Of a stretch of 5,296 nt of DNA, positions 1 through 4,435 are shown piece after piece; within the stretch, counting starts at the first letter, position 1; every line of letters begins with the position of its first letter. The stretch lies in the NCBI GenBank assembly GCA_938045085.1, contig CALINZ010000126.1, forward strand, positions 1-5,296, in the 5' to 3' direction. Made by a program: the position numbers and the translations under genes. This stretch comes from an uncultured Collinsella sp. GTDB taxonomy: Bacteria > Actinomycetota > Coriobacteriia > Coriobacteriales > Coriobacteriaceae. The notes below the pieces were generated by a model, which was not told the origin of the DNA, did no database searches, and worked only from the letters and a program-made list of their open reading frames with translations.

Positions 1-495
1 CTCGTCGACTCGGGCACCACGGCGCTCGAGTTCGTCCGGCTCCTCGATCAGCGCAACGGCATCACCGTTATCACGGCCGACATTACCATTGCCGATTATA
101 TCGACGAGAGCATGCCCTCGGTCGATGTCGTCATGCTGGGCGGGGCGCTACGCAAAGGCCATCGTTATCTGTACGGACCGCTCACCATGCAGGCGCTCCA
201 AATGGTCCATGCCGATCTGGCCGTCATGTGCCCCGGCGCCTTTGTCTCCAGCTGCGGCTTTACGACCGACTTTCCGCAGATGGCCGAGACCAAAACGGCT
301 ATGATCGCCGCGGCCCATCAAAGCGTCGCCCTCATGGACGCCAGCAAGGTTAACGGACGCGGCATGTACCGCTTTGCCAAGCTGACCGATGTCGACGCCA
401 TCGTGATGGACCGAGACCCCGAAGGCGCCGTTGCCACCTCAATCGCCAAGACCGCCGACGGCGCACGTCCAGCCCTCATCATCGCCGGCGCTTAA
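1..495 (+). CDS. DeoR-family transcriptional regulator, C-terminal sensor domain (5' partial)
   Basis: The reading frame is open from the first base and stops with TAA at 493-495, giving the last 164 residues. The start and the N-terminal DeoR helix-turn-helix lie outside the window. What remains matches the DeoR sensor domain, which has a ribose-5-phosphate-isomerase-like fold and binds phosphorylated sugars. Seen in order (fragment numbering): DSGTT at 3-7, the family's usual D-x-GST/GTT phosphate-binding loop; VVMLGGALRKG at 43-53 (the LLGG block); CGFTTDF at 85-91; ETKTAMI at 96-102; and LMDASKVNGRG at 111-121 (family form L-x-D-x-SK-x-G). The family's late ITD block is VMD here (135-137). 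The protein would be a cytoplasmic regulator of a sugar or sugar-phosphate operon, probably the one upstream that is not visible. Its effector cannot be told from this part. It faces the flavodiiron gene tail to tail, so a regulatory link to that gene is not implied. Family call is firm; target unknown. Confidence 0.88.
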   Translation, partial: LVDSGTTALEFVRLLDQRNGITVITADITIADYIDESMPSVDVVMLGGALRKGHRYLYGPLTMQALQMVHADLAVMCPGAFVSSCGFTTDFPQMAETKTAMIAAAHQSVALMDASKVNGRGMYRFAKLTDVDAIVMDRDPEGAVATSIAKTADGARPALIIAGA

Positions 496-496
496 A

Positions 497-537
497 CAAA
501 AACCACCACAAAGGTGCCTGTCCCCTTTGTGGTGGTT
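497..537 (-). terminator. Rho-independent terminator of the flavodiiron gene, possibly bidirectional
   Basis: Arms 501-514 (AACCACCACAAAGG) and 524-537 are perfect reverse complements: 14 bp around a 9-base loop. Read on the minus strand, the hairpin is followed directly by a T-rich tract (TTTTTGTTT, the complement of 495-503 including the end of the arm). This is the classic intrinsic terminator layout and lies about 33 bases past the flavodiiron stop codon. On the plus strand the sequence after the hairpin (GTGATGG) has no T-run, so termination of the DeoR-type gene would be weaker or need Rho. The loop and inner arm carry GGTGCCTGTCCCC, discussed as a possible dispersed repeat. Confidence 0.85.
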
Positions 538-569
538 GTGATGGCTGAGCGTCAAAAGTGAGCGTGTCG

Positions 570-1730
570 CTACTTGGACAGCTCGTCGGCGAGGGCCTCG
601 ATCTGGGCGCGCGAGGCTTCGTTGAGCGAGCCCAGCACAGTCACCTTGTTCTGCGTCAGGGTGATGTCCTTCATGCCCTCGAGCTCCTTGGTCATAACCT
701 TGGCAGCCGCGGGTGCCCAAGAGCCGGCCTCGACGAGCGCCACCGTACGGTTCTGGTAGGCGTGCTCGGCGAGCGTATGGATGAAGGTGCTCATGCACGG
801 AAAGATCTCGCCCTGATAGGTGATGGAGGCGAGCACCAGACGGTCGTAGCGGAACGCATCCTCAACGGCCTCGGCCATGTCGTCACGAGCCAGGTCAAAG
901 ACGGAGACCTTCTGGCCGCGAGCCTCAAGCGCAGATGCGAGCTCCTCGACGGCAGCCTTCAGATGCCCGTACACGCTCGCATAGGCAATCGTGATACCCT
1001 CGTCCTCGGGCTGATAGCTCGACCAGGTGTTATAGGTGTCGAGGTAGTAGCCCAGGTTCTCAGTCAGCACGGGGCCGTGGAGCGGGCAGATAATCTGGAT
1101 GTCCAGGTCGGCGGCCTTCTTGAGGACGGCCTGCACGAACTTGCCGAACTTACCGACGATGCCAAAGTAGTAACGGCGCGCTTCGCAAGCCCAGCCCTCG
1201 GGATCCTCGATGTCGTTGGCGCCAAACTTGCCAAAACCGTCGGCACTAAAGAGCACCTTGTCGGTGGACTCGTAGGAGAAGAGCACCTCGGGCCAGTGAA
1301 CATTGGGGGCACCGACAAAGGTTAGGCTGTGGCCGCCCAGGTCGAGCACGTCGCCATCTTTGACGACCATCTTGCGCTCGGGGAAGTCGGTGCCAAAGTA
1401 GTTGACCATCATACGGAAGGCGCCCATGCTGGCAACAATCTGCGCCTGGGGATAGCGCTCCATAAAGGCGGCGATGCCGGCGGAGTGATCGGGCTCCATG
1501 TGATGGACGATCAGGTAGTCGGGCGTGCGGCCATCGAGCACGGCCTCGAGGTTGCCGAGCCACTCGTCAACAAAACCGCCGTCGACTGAATCGGCGACAG
1601 CGATCTTTTCGCCCAAGATAACGTAGCTGTTGTATGCCATGCCGTTCTCGGACACATCGTACTGGCCCTCGAACAGGTCAATGTCGTGATCGTTAACGCC
1701 AATGTAGCGGATATCCTTGGTGATCTCCAT
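570..1730 (-). CDS. fprA: Class A flavodiiron protein (FprA-family A-type flavoprotein)
   Basis: This 386-residue protein has a metallo-beta-lactamase-like diiron domain (about 1-240) followed by a flavodoxin domain (about 246-386), with no rubredoxin or flavin reductase extension: a class A flavodiiron protein of normal length. The iron ligands are all visible: H77-x-E79-x-D81-H82, H145, D164 and H218. In the flavodoxin half, ASVYGHLK (251-258) is the FMN phosphate loop and EAGSWAPAA (334-342) the later flavin loop. Such enzymes reduce O2 to water, or NO to N2O, in the cytoplasm of anaerobes, using electrons from rubredoxin or a similar carrier. The start at 1730 is chosen because AGGAGG lies 9 bases before it and the family similarity begins there; an upstream ATG at 1793 would add 21 unconserved residues and run through the promoter. 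The gene has its own candidate promoter and a terminator at 497-537. O2 versus NO preference cannot be read from the sequence. Confidence 0.93.
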   Translation of the reverse strand: MEITKDIRYIGVNDHDIDLFEGQYDVSENGMAYNSYVILGEKIAVADSVDGGFVDEWLGNLEAVLDGRTPDYLIVHHMEPDHSAGIAAFMERYPQAQIVASMGAFRMMVNYFGTDFPERKMVVKDGDVLDLGGHSLTFVGAPNVHWPEVLFSYESTDKVLFSADGFGKFGANDIEDPEGWACEARRYYFGIVGKFGKFVQAVLKKAADLDIQIICPLHGPVLTENLGYYLDTYNTWSSYQPEDEGITIAYASVYGHLKAAVEELASALEARGQKVSVFDLARDDMAEAVEDAFRYDRLVLASITYQGEIFPCMSTFIHTLAEHAYQNRTVALVEAGSWAPAAAKVMTKELEGMKDITLTQNKVTVLGSLNEASRAQIEALADELSK

Positions 1731-1739
1731 CAGGCAAAG

Positions 1740-1745
1740 CCTCCT
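1740..1745 (-). promoter_or_regulatory. Ribosome binding site of the flavodiiron gene
   Basis: Minus strand AGGAGG (plus strand CCTCCT), 9 bases before the ATG at 1730. It is a perfect Shine-Dalgarno core and decides the start against the ATG at 1793. It lies only one base beyond the arm of the inverted repeat 1747-1770, so a hairpin in the leader could affect access to it. Confidence 0.85.
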
Positions 1746-1746
1746 A

Positions 1747-1770
1747 GATAGACAAAAGAGCCCGTCTATC
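1747..1770. repeat. Inverted repeat over the flavodiiron -10/start region
   Basis: GATAGAC (1747-1753) and GTCTATC (1764-1770) are perfect 7-bp inverted copies separated by 10 bases. The repeat begins within the candidate -10 and ends one base before the AGGAGG. It could be an operator for a dimeric regulator, or a small hairpin in the mRNA leader. There is no T-run after it in the minus direction, so it is not a typical terminator. Confidence 0.5.
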
Positions 1771-1776
1771 ATAGCA
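1768..1776 (-). promoter_or_regulatory. Candidate extended -10 promoter for the flavodiiron gene
   Basis: On the minus strand, TGC TATGAT is an extended -10 element: TGn plus five of six matches to TATAAT. The -35 position 17 bases upstream (GCCGTG) does not resemble TTGACA, which is tolerated by extended -10 promoters. Transcription would begin near 1761, giving a leader of about 30 bases with the AGGAGG site in it. The two nearby inverted repeats sit at the -35 and -10/start regions, as activator or repressor sites often do. Motif reading only. Confidence 0.45.
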
Positions 1777-1785
1777 CTCGTCTTC

Positions 1786-1799
1786 ATAGCCACGGCTAT
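1786..1799. repeat. Short near-palindrome upstream of the flavodiiron promoter
   Basis: ATAGCC-AC-GGCTAT: two 6-bp inverted arms with a 2-base centre, located at about the -35 position of the candidate flavodiiron promoter on the minus strand. The place and symmetry fit a binding site for a dimeric regulator. A chance palindrome of this size is possible. Confidence 0.35.
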
Positions 1800-1859
1800 C
1801 TGCCAGCATCCTTATCGATTGTTATTGAGGCGGAATATATCGCCATTGACCTGCAAAAA

Positions 1860-2891
1860 CTATGTGCGCGGAGCTGCCGTGGTATGTCGAACGATAAGCT
1901 GGCCGGGAATACGAATGGCAACGGTTTTGTCCGTTGCCCCCGCCTTGGGAACCGCGTGCTCGAACACCTCGCGTCCACGCTGATGCAAATCGAATCGAAC
2001 GGTCGTGAGCTCGTTGTGTGCCACAAAATCATCGAGCGAATCGTCGACGCCCACCACGCTCACGTCCTCGGGCACGCGCAGACCGCTATCGCGCAGCGCT
2101 GCAATCGCGCCATTTGCCATCTGGTCGTTTGCCGCGTAAATCGCCGTCATGGTGCGATCGTGCTCGGCCAGGTACCTGCCGGCCTCGTAGCCGCTGTTGG
2201 CAGACCAGTCGCCCTCGAGCGGCTCTGCCGGCTCGATGTGTTTACGCTCGAGTGCATCCTGCCAACCGGCGCGACGAAATTGCTCGTCGACCGAGAATGA
2301 CGGGCCGCCAATATAGCGAATCTGCTCGTGCCCTAGCTCAAACAGGTGATCCATAAGCAATAGCGAGCAGCCGTAATGGTCGGAATCGACCGTGGTCACC
2401 TGCGGGTGCGCGTACATGGTAACGATGACCGTGCCAATGCCCGGCAGTGGATCAAACGTCTCAAAATCGGGCGCCATGCGACTCATACCGATGATGATGC
2501 CGTCCACCGGCAATGCGGCCATACGACGCGTGGCCTCGGCAAGCGAAAACTCCTCGGTCTTGGACATCTCGACCAGCGTGATGGCGCAATTATGCTCGCG
2601 AGCAGCGCTGGCGATGCCGTCGATCATTGAGAGGTTGCCGAACTTGGTGACATCGTTGACGCACAGGCCGACCGAATGATAACGGCCGTCGCGCAGCGAG
2701 CGACCGGCATAACTCGGACGAAAGCCGAGCTTTTGCATAGCGGCCTGTACGCGCTGGCGCGTCTGCTCGTTAACGTTAGGCAAGCCGTTGGCGACGCGCG
2801 AAACCGTCTGCTGCGAAACGCCGGCAGCGCGGGCGACGTCGGCCATGGAGACCGGACGCGAACTGGTATCGTTGGACGGGCGCCTTGCCAC
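1860..2891 (-). CDS. LacI-family transcriptional repressor, probable regulator of galKT
   Basis: The 343-residue protein has the standard LacI layout. An N-terminal helix-turn-helix covers about 15-36 (MADVARAAGVSQQTVSRVANG from 16), followed by a hinge helix about 58-69 with the conserved Leu at 66. A periplasmic-binding-protein-like effector domain runs from about 72 to 338, including SVGLCVND (73-80), VDGIIIG (129-135), HLFELGHEQIRYIGG (182-196), AIYAANDQMANGAIAAL (250-266) and EDVSVVGVDDSL (275-286), all typical blocks. Start: GTG at 2889-2891, preceded by GGTGAT; the alternative ATG at 2846 has a poor ribosome site and would trim the tail just before the HTH. It is divergent from galK, and three copies of one LacI-type operator lie between them, so it most likely represses galKT and itself, with galactose or a derivative as inducer (inference). 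Recognition-helix residues are Q27, Q28 and R32, against Y17, Q18 and R22 of E. coli LacI. Family certain; target likely; effector unproven. Confidence 0.93.
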   Translation of the reverse strand: MARRPSNDTSSRPVSMADVARAAGVSQQTVSRVANGLPNVNEQTRQRVQAAMQKLGFRPSYAGRSLRDGRYHSVGLCVNDVTKFGNLSMIDGIASAAREHNCAITLVEMSKTEEFSLAEATRRMAALPVDGIIIGMSRMAPDFETFDPLPGIGTVIVTMYAHPQVTTVDSDHYGCSLLLMDHLFELGHEQIRYIGGPSFSVDEQFRRAGWQDALERKHIEPAEPLEGDWSANSGYEAGRYLAEHDRTMTAIYAANDQMANGAIAALRDSGLRVPEDVSVVGVDDSLDDFVAHNELTTVRFDLHQRGREVFEHAVPKAGATDKTVAIRIPGQLIVRHTTAAPRT

Positions 2892-2894
2892 AGG

Positions 2895-2900
2895 ATCACC
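2895..2900 (-). promoter_or_regulatory. Ribosome binding site supporting the GTG start of the LacI-family gene
   Basis: The minus strand reads AAGGTGAT followed by CCT and the GTG start. GGTGAT pairs with the 5' side of the usual anti-Shine-Dalgarno sequence, so the 3-base gap is normal once the alignment is taken into account. A further GAAGG overlaps it. It supports GTG 2889-2891 over the internal ATG at 2844-2846. Confidence 0.55.
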
Positions 2901-2984
2901 TTCACCCTTGCGAGATCTGAATAGCGTGAATGCCGGCCCGGGCAGAAATACATCCCGCGCCGAGGCCCGCTATCGTCGGACGCA

Positions 2985-2998
2985 TGTTAACGTACTCT
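2985..2998. promoter_or_regulatory. Operator O1 for the LacI-family repressor (leader of its own gene)
   Basis: TGTTAACGTACTC at 2985-2997 is a 13-base exact copy of the first part of O3 and the inverse of the same part of O2; base 2998 is T where the others have A. The core is an imperfect palindrome around a central CG, the LacI-family hallmark. It lies 94 bases before the repressor GTG and downstream of that gene's candidate -10, so binding would give autoregulation or loop with O2/O3. Confidence 0.65.
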
Positions 2999-3024
2999 AC
3001 TTTTTCTATCTGCATCTCTTCTGC

Positions 3025-3030
3025 TTTATA
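3025..3030 (-). promoter_or_regulatory. Candidate -10 of the LacI-family gene promoter
   Basis: Minus strand TATAAA, five of six to TATAAT. The -35 position 17 bases upstream (TGAACG) is weak at three of six. A start near 3018 would give a leader of about 127 bases containing O1. The distance from this -10 to O1 (28 bases) equals that from the galK -10 to O3, which gives it some indirect support. TTATAA is palindromic, so a plus-strand role is also possible, but no -35 supports that. Confidence 0.3.
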
Positions 3031-3103
3031 AGTCCATACGGCAGTACCGTTCACGGCTGAATTTCTACCGATTACCAGATTCTCAAAAAGTGACAAGCGA
3101 TGT

Positions 3104-3121
3104 GTTATGAGTACGTTAACA
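3104..3121. promoter_or_regulatory. Operator O2 overlapping the galK -35 box
   Basis: GTTATGAGTACGTTAACA is the exact 18-base reverse complement of 3172-3189. Its core, TGAGTACGTTAACA (3108-3121), is centred on CG and fits the general LacI/CcpA-type pattern WTGNNARCGNWWWCAW at 15 of 16 positions. Its last six bases are the proposed -35 box TTAACA, so a bound repressor would directly exclude RNA polymerase. Confidence 0.78.
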
Positions 3122-3144
3122 TAGCCCGTAACGTGCGGTATTGT
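3116..3144 (+). promoter_or_regulatory. Sigma70-type promoter candidate for galKT
   Basis: -35 TTAACA (3116-3121, five of six to TTGACA), a 17-base spacer, and -10 TATTGT (3139-3144, four of six to TATAAT). Transcription would start near 3151, leaving a leader of about 79 bases. The -35 lies inside O2, and O3 starts about 21 bases after the predicted start, so the promoter is bracketed by the two exact operator copies. It is the best-scoring promoter-like arrangement I find ahead of galK. Confidence 0.6.
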
Positions 3145-3171
3145 GAACACTTGGTTCATGCCGCTTCAAGT

Positions 3172-3189
3172 TGTTAACGTACTCATAAC
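3172..3189. promoter_or_regulatory. Operator O3 downstream of the galK transcription start
   Basis: TGTTAACGTACTCATAAC is an exact inverted 18-base copy of O2. The core centres of O2 and O3 (3114.5 and 3178.5) are 64 bp apart, close to six helical turns, which would put bound dimers on the same DNA face. Its place in the early transcribed region suits a roadblock or a looping partner for O2. Confidence 0.78.
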
Positions 3190-3214
3190 GACGCAAAACC
3201 CACCCGTGCGCGCC

Positions 3215-3224
3215 AAGGAAAGGA
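3215..3224 (+). promoter_or_regulatory. Ribosome binding site of galK
   Basis: AAGGAAAGGA holds two overlapping options: AAGGA at 3215-3219, 10 bases before the ATG at 3230, and AAGGA at 3220-3224, 5 bases before it. This fixes the galK start at 3230. An in-frame GTG at 3143 lies inside the promoter -10 and would add 29 unconserved residues. Confidence 0.75.
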
Positions 3225-3229
3225 CTCCC

Positions 3230-4435
3230 ATGACCACCCCCGACGAAAAGACATTCGCCACGCTCACCAAGCTGTTCGAGGAGGAGTTTGGCCCCATCGG
3301 CGACCGCCAGGTGCTCTACGTGCACGCGCCCGGCCGTTCCGAGATCAGCGGCAACCACACCGACCACGAGGGTGGCCACGTTATCGCCGGCTCGCTCGAT
3401 GTCGCCGTCGACGGCATCGCCGTGGCAACCGATTCCAACAAGGTTCGCGTTGCCGACGAGGGCTATCCCACGTTTGAGATCGCGCTCGACACGCTAGACG
3501 TTCAGGAGTCCGAGAAGGGCACGTCCGCAAGCCTCGTGCGCGGTATGGCCCACGAGGTCGCAGCCCTTGGCGTTGAGCCCAAAGGCTTCGACTTTGCCTT
3601 TACCTGCTCCGTCCCCTCGGGCGGCGGCCTTTCCAGCTCTGCCGCCGTCGAAGCCGCGTACGGTCGTGCCATGGAGACGCTCTGGGGCGCGCCCGCCATT
3701 GAGCCCGTCACGCTCGCCCAGATGAGCCAGCGCACCGAGAACAACTACTACGGCAAGCCCTGCGGTCTGATGGACCAGGCCGCCGTTTGCTTGGGCGGAC
3801 TCGCCTACATGGACTTTGAGGATCAGGCCCAGCCCAAGACCCAGAAGCTCGAACTCAACTTTGAGGATCACGGCTATGCACTCGTGCTCGTTAAGGTCGG
3901 TGCCGACCATGTGGCAGCTACCGACGACTACGCCGCCGTTCCGCGCGAGATGCAGGACGTCGCCGCCGAGTTTGGCAAGGCGCGTCTGTGCGAGGTAAAC
4001 GTGGCGGACTTTGACGCCAAACTCCCCGAGCTGCGCGCCAAGCTGGGCGACCGTGCCTGCCTGCGCGCCGTTCACTACTGGTACGAAAACGGCCTAGTCG
4101 ACAAGCGCTGGGCTGCCCTGAACGCCGGCGACATCGACCAGTTCCTGGTCCTGACGCGCGAGTCCGGCGCCAGCTCTGCCATGTACCTGCAGAATGTCGT
4201 TGCCAAGCTGGGCTCCGAGCAGCCTTCCATGTACGCCTTGGCACTGGCCGAGCATGTCCTCGACGGCCGAGGCGCCGTCCGTATCCACGGTGGCGGCTTT
4301 GGTGGCACCATCCAGGCCTTCGTGCCGCTCGACCTGGTCGACACCTTCATCGCCAAGATGAACGGCTGGCTGGGCGAGGGCTCTGCCCGCCACTACGCAA
4401 TTTCTGACAAGGGGGCTTACGCGGCATGGCTGTAA
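3230..4435 (+). CDS. galK: Galactokinase
   Basis: This is a 401-residue GHMP-family sugar kinase that phosphorylates galactose to galactose-1-phosphate with ATP, the first step of the Leloir pathway, in the cytoplasm. The three family motifs are in place: the galactokinase signature APGRSEISGNHTDH (33-46), the ATP-binding loop SVPSGGGLSSSAA (127-139), and the C-terminal glycine loop RIHGGGFGGTIQAF (351-364). CGLMDQAA (178-185) holds the catalytic-base Asp, D182, and TDDYAAVP (231-238) the sugar-side Tyr region. Length is near the usual 390-400. The signature reads GNHTDH where most characterised enzymes have GEHTDY, so the sugar-contacting Glu is Asn42; R36, H43 and D45 are kept. The start at 3230 is set by the ribosome site and by similarity beginning there. 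It is the first gene of a galK-galT operon that overlaps by 10 bases, under the operator-bracketed promoter upstream. Another sugar kinase of the same subgroup is the only real alternative, made unlikely by the adjoining galT. Confidence 0.94.
   Translation: MTTPDEKTFATLTKLFEEEFGPIGDRQVLYVHAPGRSEISGNHTDHEGGHVIAGSLDVAVDGIAVATDSNKVRVADEGYPTFEIALDTLDVQESEKGTSASLVRGMAHEVAALGVEPKGFDFAFTCSVPSGGGLSSSAAVEAAYGRAMETLWGAPAIEPVTLAQMSQRTENNYYGKPCGLMDQAAVCLGGLAYMDFEDQAQPKTQKLELNFEDHGYALVLVKVGADHVAATDDYAAVPREMQDVAAEFGKARLCEVNVADFDAKLPELRAKLGDRACLRAVHYWYENGLVDKRWAALNAGDIDQFLVLTRESGASSAMYLQNVVAKLGSEQPSMYALALAEHVLDGRGAVRIHGGGFGGTIQAFVPLDLVDTFIAKMNGWLGEGSARHYAISDKGAYAAWL
4409..4415 (+). promoter_or_regulatory. 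Ribosome binding site of galT inside the end of galK
   Basis: AAGGGGG (one mismatch to AAGGAGG) lies within the last codons of galK, 10 bases before the ATG at 4426. The alternative in-frame ATG at 4435 would be 19 bases away, too far for this site, though it overlaps the galK TAA (TAATG) and could be used by re-initiation. Confidence 0.65.

Larger units (their letters stand above)
2892..3229. other. Divergent regulatory region between the LacI-family gene and galK
   Basis: 338 bases without a convincing gene. It is more AT-rich than the genes around it. It holds three operator-like repeats (2985-2998, 3104-3121, 3172-3189), a good galK promoter candidate (3116-3144), a weaker candidate promoter for the repressor gene (-10 at 3025-3030), and the ribosome sites at both ends. 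A pyrimidine-rich run (about 2996-3027) lies beside the first operator. In 3040-3100 I see only a small near-palindrome, CCGTTCACGG at 3047-3056, and no clear function. Confidence 0.8.

Noticed and set aside
558..1325. Long plus-strand open frame antisense to the flavodiiron gene (255 residues).
   Set aside because: It is a mirror of a real high-GC gene: no family motifs and no ribosome site, while the minus-strand frame has every flavodiiron ligand.
1728..1793. Upstream ATG start for the flavodiiron protein at 1793.
   Set aside because: It would need the coding region to cross the candidate promoter and AGGAGG site and adds 21 residues unlike the family.
2768..2782. A fourth operator-like site, GTTAACGTTA, inside the repressor coding region.
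   Set aside because: Only eight bases (GTTAACGT) match the array, the outer TG/CA ends are lost, and it encodes an ordinary stretch after the HTH. GTTAAC also occurs singly near 350 and 1692 in coding sequence.
2902..3018. Possible upstream peptide in the leader of the LacI-family gene, starting MQIEKVEYVN and ending ISQG, just before the repressor ribosome site.
   Set aside because: There is no ribosome site at a useful distance, the frame reads through operator O1, and nothing suggests an attenuator or a stalling motif.
3047..3056. CCGTTCACGG near-palindrome in the divergent region.
   Set aside because: Arms of 4 bp are too short to separate from chance, and it does not match the three operators.
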